DNA from: DASQPR01 sp963831705
GTDB taxonomy: Bacteria > Actinomycetota > Actinomycetes > Mycobacteriales > Micromonosporaceae
DNA length: 64,000 nucleotides
Reading direction: 5' to 3'
Assembly (NCBI GenBank): GCA_963831705.1
Contig: CAWHRE010000009.1
Location: forward strand, 1-64,000
The notes beneath the pieces were generated by a model, which did not search any database, was not told the DNA's origin, and worked only from the letters and a program-made list of their open reading frames with translations. Positions 46,160 to 55,383 of the stretch are shown here, in pieces (position 1 is the first letter of the stretch; each line of letters starts with the position of its first letter). Both the position numbers and the translations under genes were made by a program.

Positions 46160-46201
46160 AACGCGAGAGCTTGCCAGCCGCCATCGTTCGGCCCAACCGA
46201 T

Positions 46202-47173
46202 TTACAGCCCGGATGGATGCGGTGACAGCCAACCGGAGTGCTTGGCGGCGAGCACATCGCGTGCCTCGACGGTCGACAAGATCACGTCGGCCCCGCCCGC
46301 GTACGGGTGATAGAGCCAACCGAGGTCCAGCGGCGCGACGATGACGCCGACGACCTGGTCGGAGGCCGTGAGGCGCAGCAGCTCGTCCAGCTCACCCGGT
46401 TCCCATTGCTCGGTCGTCACGTACAAATGTGCGAATAGCAGGTCCGGGTCGGAGTAGTGCCACGGTACGGCGGTCCAGAAGTCGATGTCCGGTTCGGCCG
46501 GCGACGGCGCGGGTGAGATCTCGCAGACGATCACGAGCGTCTCGTCGCCGACCGTCAGCAGCTCGCCGAGGACGGTATTGTGCCGTTCCAGCACCGCCGC
46601 CCAGTCGGCCTCCGTCTGCGGGGTCCGGCGCGAGCCGGCCAGGCTGTGAAAACGTACCCACTGAGGTTCGAAAAGCTCTTTCAGCTCGTGCGCGATCGGT
46701 AGGCTGTCCGGCCAGCGCGCGGCCCAGCCCTCGATCAACGGGTACGGGTCGGTGGACATGTCGTCCGTCGGCCACCAATGCGCCTCGCCGTACGTGACGG
46801 CGTGGCGCCCGCTCTCGAAGACATCCCACACCCGGGCGATGTGCGGATCGTCGGTGTCCGGCGCGTCGGCGAACACGACCACCATGTCGCCGTCCTCGTC
46901 GGCCATGTCAGTGAGCACGTCCACGCCTTCGGCATCACTCGGGACCGACTTCAGCGCCTTGGCCAGGGCGATCGGATCCAGCTCGTATGCCCCGGCGGCC
47001 GCGACATGTCCGATCGCCTCAGCGAGCACATCGGCGAGCATCTCGTCACGACGATGCCCGATGTAGGTGAAGGTGACCTCGCCGTCGAGCGAGCCGTCCG
47101 GAAGATCTCTGGAATCAGACGAATCGGGCCGGTCGATCCAACCGATCCCGTAGATCGCGGGCGGCTTCTTCAT
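46202..47173 (-). CDS. DUF3885-like protein
   Basis: 323 residues, acidic, no membrane segment. The C-terminal half (WTAVPWHYSDPDLLFAH, then LGWLYHPYAGGADVIL) matches the DUF3885 pattern seen in actinobacterial proteins of unknown function. The N-terminal half is not recognised. ATG 47173 has GAGGTGA upstream. Confidence 0.7.
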   Translation of the reverse strand: MKKPPAIYGIGWIDRPDSSDSRDLPDGSLDGEVTFTYIGHRRDEMLADVLAEAIGHVAAAGAYELDPIALAKALKSVPSDAEGVDVLTDMADEDGDMVVVFADAPDTDDPHIARVWDVFESGRHAVTYGEAHWWPTDDMSTDPYPLIEGWAARWPDSLPIAHELKELFEPQWVRFHSLAGSRRTPQTEADWAAVLERHNTVLGELLTVGDETLVIVCEISPAPSPAEPDIDFWTAVPWHYSDPDLLFAHLYVTTEQWEPGELDELLRLTASDQVVGVIVAPLDLGWLYHPYAGGADVILSTVEARDVLAAKHSGWLSPHPSGL

Positions 47174-47384
47174 CGGATATCACCTCGGGGGTCCTGGCGG
47201 GGGTGACCGAATCGTGCCACAGCGACCGGCCCGCACGACAGCCGCACGGATTCGGCAAAAACTCCCGCCCGCTGTCCAATTTAGCCGTACTACGCCGGTT
47301 TAGGCGGCGCGGCCAATAGATGAATGAAATTATGCATATCGTCAGTAACCGGCTCGTCAGCAATCGGCGCAGGGGAGGCCGCGC

Positions 47385-49412
47385 ATGGTGGTGACGCTGG
47401 AACGGGCGGCCGACACGACCGGACCGGAAATCCAGCACAGCCCCGGTGGCCTTCACCGCCTGGTTCAACGGCTCATCCGCGCGGTCGCGACGCAACGGGC
47501 GGGCATCGCGTCCGCCATCGCGTACCTCGGCTTCGCGTACTACATCATGCGCCCGCTCTGGGCCGACCCGAGCGGACGCGTCTTTCCGTCCAACCGCACC
47601 GACCAGACCCAGGTCGAATGGTTCCTGCTGCACGGCTTGCACGTGTTCACGCAGGGCGAGAATCCGCTGGCGCTCACCACGCTCAACGTGCCGCTCGGTG
47701 TCAATCTGATGTCGAACACGCCGATCCTCGCGCTGTCGCTGCCGATGGCGCCGATCACCGCATGGTTGGGACCTTCGGTGGTGGCGGTGCTGCTCTTCAC
47801 GCTCGGCCTCGCCGGGACCGCGTTCGCCTGGTACCACGTGATGTACCGGCATTTCATCAAGGACCGGGCCGCGTCCATCGTCGGCGGTGCGATCTGCGGT
47901 TTCGGGCCCGGGATCGTGGCCCACACGAACGGCCATCCGAATATCACCGCACAATTCCTGATTCCGTTCATCCTGTGGCGCGCGCTCGCGTTGCGGGACC
48001 ACCCCAGGCCGTGGCGCAATCGACTGATCCTCGCCGCGCTGATCGTCGTGCAGGTCTTCATCAACGAGGAACTGCTGCTCGACACCGCGATCGCCGGTCT
48101 GCTGTTCGTCGCCGTCTACTCGATCTTCCGCCCGTCGGTCGTACGGCCGGCGGTCAAACCGGTCCTGATCGGCACCGGCGTGGTGGGCGCGATCGGGCTG
48201 ATCCTGCTCGGCTATCCGATGTGGTACCAGTTCACCGGCCCCGGTCGTGTCAACGGACTCCCGCTCAACCAGCAACTTTTCCCGTACCGGCCGCCGCTGG
48301 CCGCGTTCGTCGCGTTGCCGAACATGTCATGGTGGGGCAACGCGGCGCACAATCTGACGCTCGCGGTCCCGCCGGAGGAGAATTCCTTTCTCGGCTGGCC
48401 GGTCGTGGTCGTCACGCTGGCCATCGTGATCGCGCTCTGGCGTAGGTCACCGGCGGTCCGGGCGCTGTTCGTGGTGGGCGTTCTGTTCGCCTACGCGTCC
48501 CTGGGCAACCAGATCGCGATCGACGATGCCGGCCGCACGTACCCCTATTCGCTCTGGTCGCACCTGAACTCGATCCCGCCGTTCAACAACATCCTGTCGA
48601 CCCGGCTCGCGCTCGTCGTGTTACCGATCGTGGGGCTGCTGTTCGCGATGGCGATCGCGGCCGCGACGCGCGCGCTCACCACTCGCCGCGCACGACACGA
48701 GGTCCGCACGACTGATGGTTACTCCAATTCCCAAGCATTAGTGGTACGCCGGGACCTGCGCATTCGCTTCCGCGCTGACGATGCCCGAGTCGTCGCCCGC
48801 AAACGGCGCAGTCGCCGCGTGGCTCGCGCAACCGCCGCCGTCGGACTGGTCGCGATGGGCGCGGCGCTCGTGACGATCGTGCCGACGCCGGTCCTGACCG
48901 AGCCTCGACCGGCGGTGCCACGGTTCTTCCTGGACGGCACGTACAAGCAGTTCGTACCGGCCGGTTACTCCGTGCTGGCGGCGGCGCCGGGCGACCGGAC
49001 GTATCCGGAGAACATGCATTGGGACGTCGCGACCGATCTGGCGTTCAGCGTGCCGGCCGGCTACTTCCTCGGACCCGACCCGACCGGACGCGCCCGATTC
49101 GGGCCGACCCCGCGGCCGACGATCGCGCTGCTGAACTCGGCCGGGCGTGGAAAGTACCGCGCCGCCCTCTCCGCGCAACAGGTCCAGCAGGGCATCGTCG
49201 ACGTGCGCTACTGGCACACGGCGATCATCGTGCTGGAGCCCGGACGCCCGTACGAGGGGGATTTGCTCACGACGCTGGATCTGCTCTACGGCGTCGGTCA
49301 GCATGTCGACGGGGTCTGGCTCTGGGACGTCCGCAGATTCTCCGATGGAGTCCCGTTGCCGTACACCGGGTCCGGGTGGAAACCCACCCGTCCCGCGACG
49401 GGCCGCCGCTAG
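47385..49412 (+). CDS. large polytopic membrane protein with a soluble C-terminal domain (GT-C-like)
   Basis: 675 residues: about 11 membrane segments in residues 35-430, a basic cytoplasmic stretch (about 430-485, RRDLRIRFRADD...RKRRSRRVAR), a last membrane segment (about 490-508), then a roughly 165-residue domain presumably outside. The GT-C fold is inferred from topology and the acidic loop LWADPSGRVFPSNRTDQTQ. Acceptor and donor are unknown. GGGAGG lies 6 nt before ATG 47385. It ends against sufT. Confidence 0.72.
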   Translation: MVVTLERAADTTGPEIQHSPGGLHRLVQRLIRAVATQRAGIASAIAYLGFAYYIMRPLWADPSGRVFPSNRTDQTQVEWFLLHGLHVFTQGENPLALTTLNVPLGVNLMSNTPILALSLPMAPITAWLGPSVVAVLLFTLGLAGTAFAWYHVMYRHFIKDRAASIVGGAICGFGPGIVAHTNGHPNITAQFLIPFILWRALALRDHPRPWRNRLILAALIVVQVFINEELLLDTAIAGLLFVAVYSIFRPSVVRPAVKPVLIGTGVVGAIGLILLGYPMWYQFTGPGRVNGLPLNQQLFPYRPPLAAFVALPNMSWWGNAAHNLTLAVPPEENSFLGWPVVVVTLAIVIALWRRSPAVRALFVVGVLFAYASLGNQIAIDDAGRTYPYSLWSHLNSIPPFNNILSTRLALVVLPIVGLLFAMAIAAATRALTTRRARHEVRTTDGYSNSQALVVRRDLRIRFRADDARVVARKRRSRRVARATAAVGLVAMGAALVTIVPTPVLTEPRPAVPRFFLDGTYKQFVPAGYSVLAAAPGDRTYPENMHWDVATDLAFSVPAGYFLGPDPTGRARFGPTPRPTIALLNSAGRGKYRAALSAQQVQQGIVDVRYWHTAIIVLEPGRPYEGDLLTTLDLLYGVGQHVDGVWLWDVRRFSDGVPLPYTGSGWKPTRPATGRR

Positions 49413-49781
49413 TTAGACGTTGAATCCCAGCGCGCGGAGCTGCTCGCGGCCGTCGTCGGTGATCTTGTCGGGACCCCACGGCGGGAGCCACACCCAGTTC
49501 AGGCGAATGTCCTTGCACAGGCCGCCCCCGGGACCGGTGAGCAGTGCGGCGCGCGCCTGCTCCTCGATCACGTCGGTCAGCGGGCAGGCCGCCGACGTCA
49601 GCGTCATGTCGATCGTCGCGACGTTCTCGTCGTCAACGTGGATGCCGTAGATCAGGCCCAGGTCGACGACGTTGATGCCGAGCTCCGGGTCGACGACGTC
49701 CTTGAGCGCCTCTTCGACGTCGTCCAGCGCCGCCTTCTTCACGGCCACGTCAGCGACGGTTAGCGCGGTGTCTTCACTCAT
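49413..49781 (-). CDS. sufT: SufT/MIP18-family Fe-S maturation protein
   Basis: 122 residues of the DUF59 family: VVDPELGINVVDLGLIYGI, TLTSAACPLTDVIEEQ (conserved Cys) and a closing NWVWLPPWGPDKITDDGREQ. It aids Fe-S cluster maturation. Last gene of the suf operon; ATG 49781 has GGAGG 6 nt upstream and overlaps the sufU stop. Confidence 0.93.
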   Translation of the reverse strand: MSEDTALTVADVAVKKAALDDVEEALKDVVDPELGINVVDLGLIYGIHVDDENVATIDMTLTSAACPLTDVIEEQARAALLTGPGGGLCKDIRLNWVWLPPWGPDKITDDGREQLRALGFNV

Positions 49782-50230
49782 GACTGTCCTCCGGAATCGG
49801 TTGCCAAGCCTCGTACCAATGCGTCCTTGAAAGCCATCCATGGCAGGAGTGCACACTTCACGCGGGCCGGATAGCGCGCGACGCCGGCGAACGCGATGCC
49901 GTCCTCAAGAACGTCCTCGTCCGGCTCGACCTTGCCGCGGCCGGTGAGCAACTCGCCGAACGCGCCCTCACGGCTCAGCGCATCGTCGACCGAGCGGCCG
50001 TAGGTCAGGTCGTACATGACGCTCGCCGCGGCCTGGCTGATCGAGCAGCCCGCGCCGTCATGCGAAACGTCAATGATGACGCCGTCCTTGACCAGCACCC
50101 GGACGTCGATCTCATCGCCGCAGGTCGGGTTCACGTGGTGCGCCTCGCCGTTGAACGCGTCCCGCAGGCCGCGCCCGTGCCGTTCCTTCGAGTGATCGAG
50201 GATCAGCTGCTGATAAAGCTGCTCAGACAT
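49778..50230 (-). CDS. sufU: SufU/IscU-like Fe-S scaffold or sulfur acceptor
   Basis: 150 residues. Cysteines in NPTCGDEI, GAGCSISQAAAS and ARVKCALLPW are the three SufU zinc/sulfur positions, with the Asp (GDE). It takes persulfide from SufS and passes it to SufBCD. Directly adjacent to sufS (0-nt gap). Confidence 0.94.
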   Translation of the reverse strand: MSEQLYQQLILDHSKERHGRGLRDAFNGEAHHVNPTCGDEIDVRVLVKDGVIIDVSHDGAGCSISQAAASVMYDLTYGRSVDDALSREGAFGELLTGRGKVEPDEDVLEDGIAFAGVARYPARVKCALLPWMAFKDALVRGLATDSGGQS

Positions 50231-51538
50231 CTATGTGAACACCTTTCGCACCCGCTCGAGACCGGCCACCAGGGCATCGATCTCGGCGGTCGTCGTGTAG
50301 AGGTAGAAGGACGCGCGCGTCATCGCGGCGACGCCGAAGCGCCGGCAGATCGGGCGCGCGCAGTGGTGGCCCACCCTGACCTCAACACCGAGTTCGTCGA
50401 GAATCTGCCCGACATCGTGCGGGTGTACGGCGTCGAGCGCGAACGAAATCGTCCCGCCCCGGCCCACCGGTACCTTCGGACCGAAGATCTGCAGGCCCGG
50501 TACTGTGGCGAGACCATCCAGCGCGTACGAGGTGAGTTCCTTCTCATGCCACTGGATCGCGTCCATGCCGATCGCCGTGAGGTAATCGGTCGCGGCACCG
50601 AGCGCGATCGCTTCGGCAATCGGCGGCGTACCGGCTTCGAACCGGGCCGGCGGCGCCGCGTACGTCGTCTTCTCCAGCGTGACCGTCTCGATCATCGAAC
50701 CGCCGCCGAGGAACGGTGGCATCGCTTCGAGCAGCTCGGCCCGGCCCCAGAGCACACCGATGCCGGTCGGGGCGAGCATCTTGTGCCCGGTGAACGCGAG
50801 GAAGTCCACGTCGTAGTCGACGACGTCCATCGGCATGTGCGGTACAGACTGCGATGCGTCCAGCATCAACAACGCGCCGACCTCGCGTACCCGCTTCGTG
50901 ATCTTCGAGGTTGCGTTGACCGTGCCCAGGACGTTCGACATATGCACGATGGACACGAGCTTCGTCCGCTCGTTGACGATGCCGTCCAGATCGGACAGGT
51001 CGAGGCGGCCGTTGTCGTCGACCGGGAACCAGCGGAGCGTCGCGCCGGTACGCTCGCACAGCAGCTGCCACGGGACGATGTTCGAGTGGTGCTCCATTTC
51101 GGAGATCACGATCTCGTCGCCGGGCTTGAGGACAAAGCGGGAGTCGCCGCGAGCGTTCGAGAACGCGTACGCGACCAGGTTGATCGCCTCGGTCGAGTTC
51201 TTCGTGAACACGATCTCATCCGGGCTGGTCGCCCCGATGAACGTGGCCACCTTCGCGCGTGCGCCCTCGTACGCTTCGGTCGCCTCGGTGCCGAGCGTGT
51301 GCACCGAACGCGATACGTTCGCGTTGTGGTGCAGGTAGTGCGCGTCGAGTACGTCCAACACCTGGCGGGGCTTCTGAGACGTGTTCGCGCTGTCCAGGTA
51401 GACCAACGGGTGACCGTTGATCGTCCGGCTCAGGATCGGGAAGTCGGCGCGGACCGCGTCGACATCGAACCGTGGCACGTCGTCGTACTGCGGCATCCCG
51501 GCCGGGATGCGCAGAATCCGCTCAGCGGTCTCCGTCAT
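50231..51538 (-). CDS. sufS: SufS cysteine desulfurase
   Basis: 435 residues, a group II cysteine desulfurase. The PLP lysine is in FTGHKMLAPTGIG, the catalytic Cys in RVGHHCARPIC, and EMEHHSNIVPWQ and SNVLGTVN are conserved. It releases sulfur from cysteine for SufU. ATG 51538 follows GGGAGA, 14 bp after sufC. Confidence 0.95.
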   Translation of the reverse strand: MTETAERILRIPAGMPQYDDVPRFDVDAVRADFPILSRTINGHPLVYLDSANTSQKPRQVLDVLDAHYLHHNANVSRSVHTLGTEATEAYEGARAKVATFIGATSPDEIVFTKNSTEAINLVAYAFSNARGDSRFVLKPGDEIVISEMEHHSNIVPWQLLCERTGATLRWFPVDDNGRLDLSDLDGIVNERTKLVSIVHMSNVLGTVNATSKITKRVREVGALLMLDASQSVPHMPMDVVDYDVDFLAFTGHKMLAPTGIGVLWGRAELLEAMPPFLGGGSMIETVTLEKTTYAAPPARFEAGTPPIAEAIALGAATDYLTAIGMDAIQWHEKELTSYALDGLATVPGLQIFGPKVPVGRGGTISFALDAVHPHDVGQILDELGVEVRVGHHCARPICRRFGVAAMTRASFYLYTTTAEIDALVAGLERVRKVFT

Positions 51539-51552
51539 GGTGTTCTCCCGTC

Positions 51553-52320
51553 TCAGCCGGCTACTGGGGTTTCCACGAACCGCTCGTAGCCCTCGGCTTC
51601 GAGCCGGTCCGCGAGCTCCGGACCGCCCTCTTCGACGATCTTTCCGGCCACGAACACGTGCACGAAGTCGGGCTTCACATAACGCAGGATCCGCGTGTAG
51701 TGGGTGATCAGCAGGAAGCCGGTGGTCCCGTTCGCACGGACCCGATTGACGCCCTCGGAAACCACGCGGAGAGCGTCGATATCGAGGCCGGAGTCGGTTT
51801 CGTCGAGGATCGCCATCTTGGGCTTGAGCAGCTCGAGCTGGAGAATCTCGTGGCGCTTCTTCTCGCCACCGGAGAAGCCCTCGTTCACGTTGCGCTGGGC
51901 GAACGCCGGGTCCATGCCGAGCGTGTCCATCGCGGTCTTGAGGTCCTTCGACCACGTACGCAGTTTCGGCGCCTCGCCGTCGATCGCGGTCTTCGCGGTA
52001 CGCAGGAAGTTCGCGACCGAGACGCCGGGCACCTCGACCGGGTACTGCATCGCGAGGAACAGACCGGCCCGAGCGCGCTCGTCCACGGTCATCGCGAGCA
52101 CGTCCTGCCCGTCGAGCGTGACCGTACCGCTGGTGATCTGGTACTTCGGGTGTCCCGCGATCGAGTACGCGAGCGTCGACTTGCCCGAGCCGTTCGGGCC
52201 CATGATCGCGTGCGTCTCGCCGGAGTTGATCGTCAGCGTGACACCGTCCAGGATCGGCTTGAGCTCACCGTCGGGCAGCTTCACCGACACCTTGAGATCA
52301 CGGATTTCGAGAACGCTCAT
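51553..52320 (-). CDS. sufC: SufC Fe-S assembly ATPase
   Basis: 255 residues. GPNGSGKST (Walker A), FSGGEKKRHEILQLELL (signature) and AILDETDSGLD (Walker B) are intact. It works with SufB and SufD in the scaffold complex. Overlaps the Rieske gene by ATGA. Confidence 0.95.
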   Translation of the reverse strand: MSVLEIRDLKVSVKLPDGELKPILDGVTLTINSGETHAIMGPNGSGKSTLAYSIAGHPKYQITSGTVTLDGQDVLAMTVDERARAGLFLAMQYPVEVPGVSVANFLRTAKTAIDGEAPKLRTWSKDLKTAMDTLGMDPAFAQRNVNEGFSGGEKKRHEILQLELLKPKMAILDETDSGLDIDALRVVSEGVNRVRANGTTGFLLITHYTRILRYVKPDFVHVFVAGKIVEEGGPELADRLEAEGYERFVETPVAG

Positions 52321-52673
52321 TTTTCGACCTCACTGTTACGCGGTGACAGAGAAACAAAGACAAAACCATCACGAACCTCAACCGGATAGACCGGTACGGG
52401 TACGGTCGCCGGCAGTCCGCTCGGCTTGCCGGTACGCAGATCGAAGCGCGATCCGTGCAACCAGCATTCGAGCGTGCAGCCCTCGACATCGCCCTCGGAC
52501 AGCGGTACGTCCGCGTGCGAGCATCGGTCCAAGATCGCGTAGAACTCGCCGTCTTCGGCGTGCACAATCGCGATCTGGAGGCCGTCGATCGTGGCGCTGA
52601 CCGTGGTGCCCTTCGCGACGTCGTCCACCGAGCAGACCTTCACGAACGCGGCCGATACGGATTCGGAGCTCAC
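52317..52673 (-). CDS. Rieske-type ferredoxin of the suf operon
   Basis: 118 residues. RCSHADVPL and CWLHGSRFD give the Cys-x-His and Cys-x2-His [2Fe-2S] ligands. A Rieske ferredoxin at this place between sufD and sufC is common in actinobacteria; it may supply electrons for assembly. Overlaps both neighbours by 4 nt. Confidence 0.93.
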   Translation of the reverse strand: MSSESVSAAFVKVCSVDDVAKGTTVSATIDGLQIAIVHAEDGEFYAILDRCSHADVPLSEGDVEGCTLECWLHGSRFDLRTGKPSGLPATVPVPVYPVEVRDGFVFVSLSPRNSEVEK

Positions 52674-53818
52674 GCGTCGACCTCCGTCAGCCTCGCCTCG
52701 ATCGCGTCCGACAGGCGTTCACGCAGCGACTCCAGCGGAATCTTGCCGATCAGCTCGGCGAAGAAGCCACGCACCACGAGGCGGCGGGCCTGCTCTTCCG
52801 GGATACCCCGGGCCATCAAGTAGAACAGCTGCTCGTCGTCGAACCGGCCGGTCGTACTGGCGTGCCCGGCACCGGCCACCTCGCCGGTCTCGATCTCCAG
52901 GTTCGGCACCGAGTCGGCACGAGCGCCGTCACTCAGCACCAGGTTCCGGTTGATCTCATACGTGTCCGTACCGGTGGCGGTGGCTCGGATCAGCACGTCG
53001 CCGACCCATACCGTGTGCGCGTCCTGGCCCTGCAACGCGCCCCGGTAGCCGACGTAACTACGGCAGTCCGGTACGGCGTGGTCGACGAGCAGACGGTGCT
53101 CGAAGTGTTCACCGGCACCGGCGAAGTAGAGGCCGTACAGCTCGGCGTCGCCACCGCGATCGGCGTACTCGACGGTGGTGTGCTGCCGGACCAGGTCGCC
53201 GCCGAGCGTGACCTGGATGTGGGTGAGCTTCGCGTCTCGTCCCACGCGGAACTTGACATGCTGCGCCTGTACCGCGTCGCGCTCCCAGTCGGTGACCGTG
53301 ACCAGCGTCAGGTTCGCGCCGTCGCCGACCGATACCTCGACGTTGTCGGCGAGCAGGCCATGCCCGGTGTACTGCACCACGATGGACGCTTCGGCGAGCG
53401 CACCCACCTCGACGAACGTGTGCCCGAAGGACGTAACGCCGACCGGCGCCCCGGTCACCGTGATGACCGCGGGCTCGGCCAGGACGGCCTCGCGCGCCAC
53501 GCTGATCACGGTCGCAAGTTCGAACCGGCCGAACGCTTGCGCGCTCAACCGGTCGAATGGCGTAAGGATCGAGCCCAGCCGCACATCGTCCCGCTTGACC
53601 TGCTCGACCCGGATGCCGGCCGGAAGCGACTGCGCGTCGAACGACGGCCAGCGCGCCGACTCATCGCCAACGGCGCCGTCCACCAGGCCGCCCAGCCGAT
53701 CGAGCGGCGTGAACCGCCACTCCTCTTCCCGGCCGGTGAGCGCCGGGAAGTCGGCGACATCGTACGAACGCAACGCCTGCGACTTGGTCTTCGGCGGCGC
53801 AGTGGTTTCCGCGGTCAT
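52670..53818 (-). CDS. sufD: SufD Fe-S assembly scaffold subunit
   Basis: 382 residues of the SufB/SufD family, with FARGAD-like positions lacking the SufB cluster cysteines. The C-terminal part carries GAGHASTTGRFDDEQLFYLMARGIPEEQARRLVVRGFF, the family signature, read here in two parts. It pairs with SufB. ATG 53818 has GGAG 9 nt upstream; 128 bp separate it from sufB, with hairpins. Confidence 0.93.
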   Translation of the reverse strand: MTAETTAPPKTKSQALRSYDVADFPALTGREEEWRFTPLDRLGGLVDGAVGDESARWPSFDAQSLPAGIRVEQVKRDDVRLGSILTPFDRLSAQAFGRFELATVISVAREAVLAEPAVITVTGAPVGVTSFGHTFVEVGALAEASIVVQYTGHGLLADNVEVSVGDGANLTLVTVTDWERDAVQAQHVKFRVGRDAKLTHIQVTLGGDLVRQHTTVEYADRGGDAELYGLYFAGAGEHFEHRLLVDHAVPDCRSYVGYRGALQGQDAHTVWVGDVLIRATATGTDTYEINRNLVLSDGARADSVPNLEIETGEVAGAGHASTTGRFDDEQLFYLMARGIPEEQARRLVVRGFFAELIGKIPLESLRERLSDAIEARLTEVDA

Positions 53819-53867
53819 AAACCAGAACTCCAAATGTGCGAGTGCATGTCAAACGTGGTCATGAAAG

Positions 53868-53909
53868 ACGAACCCGGCAGCTTCGATACCGCCGTCACCG
53901 GGTTCGTCT
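53868..53909 (-). terminator. hairpin between sufB and sufD
   Basis: On the mRNA strand GACGAACCCGG and CCGGGTTCGTC (plus-strand 53868-53878 and 53899-53909) pair perfectly around a 20-nt loop, followed by TTTCATG. A partial terminator or RNA-stability element within the operon is likely, since sufD and later genes share the operon. Confidence 0.6.
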
Positions 53910-53925
53910 CCGGTCAAGCGCGCTC

Positions 53926-53954
53926 GGGTAACCGGCCGAAGGCCGCTTACCCGA
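53926..53954 (-). repeat. hairpin overlapping the sufB stop codon
   Basis: CGGGTAA (53926-53932) and TTACCCG (53948-53954) pair, with GGCC/GGCC pairing inside across GAA. Together with the 53868-53909 hairpin it forms a double structure after sufB. Confidence 0.5.
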
Positions 53955-55383
53955 CCGCGCCTTCCATTTGCAGTTCGATCAGGCGGTTCAGTTCGAGCGC
54001 GTACTCCATCGGGAGTTCCTTCGCGATCGGCTCGATGAAGCCACGCACGATCATCGCCATCGCCTCGTCCTCGGACATACCGCGGCTCATCAGGTAGAAC
54101 AACTGGTCATCGCTGATCTTCGAGACCGTGGCCTCGTGCCCCATCGAGACGTCGTCCTCGCGGATGTCGACGTACGGGTACGTGTCCGACCGAGAGATCG
54201 TGTCGACCAGCAGCGCGTCGCACTTCACCGTGGACTTCGAGTGGTGCGAACCTTCCAGCACCTGGACGAGTCCCCGGTACGACGTACGCCCGCCGCCACG
54301 CGCGACCGACTTCGAGATGATCGAGCTGGACGTGTGCGGTGCGGCGTGCACCATCTTCGCGCCGGCGTCCTGGTGCTGGCCCTCGCCGGACATCGCGACC
54401 GACAGCACCTCGCCCTTGGCGTGCTCGCCGACCATGAACACGGCCGGGTACTTCATCGTGACCTTCGAGCCGATGTTGCCGTCGATCCACTCCATGGTCG
54501 CGCCCTCGTGGCATACGGCACGCTTGGTGACCAGGTTGTAGACGTTGTTCGACCAGTTCTGGATGGTCGTGTACCGGCAACGGCCGCCCTTCTTCACGAT
54601 GATCTCGACGACCGCAGAGTGCAGCGAATCCGACGAGTACACCGGCGCGGTGCAGCCTTCCACGTAGTGCACGTACGCGTCCTCGTCCACGATGATCAGG
54701 GTCCGCTCGAACTGGCCCATGTTCTCCGTGTTGATCCGGAAGTACGCCTGCAGCGGGATCTCGACGTGCACACCCTTCGGCACGTAGATGAACGAGCCGC
54801 CGGACCACACCGACGTGTTCAGCGCGGCGAACTTGTTGTCGCCGACCGGAATCACAGTGCCGAAGTACTCCTGGAAGATCTCCGGGTGCTCCTTGAGCGC
54901 GGTGTCCGTGTCGAGGAAGATCACGCCCTGCTTCTCGAGTTCCTCGTTGATCTTGTGATAGACCACCTCGGACTCGTACTGTGCTGCGACACCGGCCACG
55001 AGACGCTGCTTCTCCGCCTCCGGAATGCCCAGCCGGTCGTACGTCGCCTTGATGTCGGCCGGCAGGTCATCCCAGCTCGCGGCCTGCTTCTCGGTCGACC
55101 GGACGAAGTACTTGATGTTGTCGAAGTCGATCCCGGAAAGATCCGCACCCCACGCCGGCATCGGCTTGCGGCCGAACAGTCGCAGGCCCTTGAGGCGAAG
55201 GTCGAGCATCCACTCCGGCTCGCTCTTCTTGTCCGAGATGTCGCGGACCACGGCTTCGGAGAGGCCGCGCTTGGCGCCGGTACCCGCGACGTCGGCGTCG
55301 GCCCACCCGTACTCGTACTTGCCGAGCGCGGCCAGGTGCTCTTCCTGCGTGGCAGGACGGTTGGTGACGATTTGCTCGGTCAT
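53947..55383 (-). CDS. sufB: SufB Fe-S assembly scaffold subunit
   Basis: 478 residues. Typical SufB blocks: VEIPLQAYFRINTENMGQFE, YVEGCTAPVYSSDSLHSA (cluster Cys), CRYTTIQNWS and GEVLSVAMSGEGQHQDAGAKM. A bridging Fe-S cluster forms on SufB. No intein is present, unlike M. tuberculosis SufB. It starts at ATG 55383, overlapping sufR by ATGA. Confidence 0.95.
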   Translation of the reverse strand: MTEQIVTNRPATQEEHLAALGKYEYGWADADVAGTGAKRGLSEAVVRDISDKKSEPEWMLDLRLKGLRLFGRKPMPAWGADLSGIDFDNIKYFVRSTEKQAASWDDLPADIKATYDRLGIPEAEKQRLVAGVAAQYESEVVYHKINEELEKQGVIFLDTDTALKEHPEIFQEYFGTVIPVGDNKFAALNTSVWSGGSFIYVPKGVHVEIPLQAYFRINTENMGQFERTLIIVDEDAYVHYVEGCTAPVYSSDSLHSAVVEIIVKKGGRCRYTTIQNWSNNVYNLVTKRAVCHEGATMEWIDGNIGSKVTMKYPAVFMVGEHAKGEVLSVAMSGEGQHQDAGAKMVHAAPHTSSSIISKSVARGGGRTSYRGLVQVLEGSHHSKSTVKCDALLVDTISRSDTYPYVDIREDDVSMGHEATVSKISDDQLFYLMSRGMSEDEAMAMIVRGFIEPIAKELPMEYALELNRLIELQMEGAVG

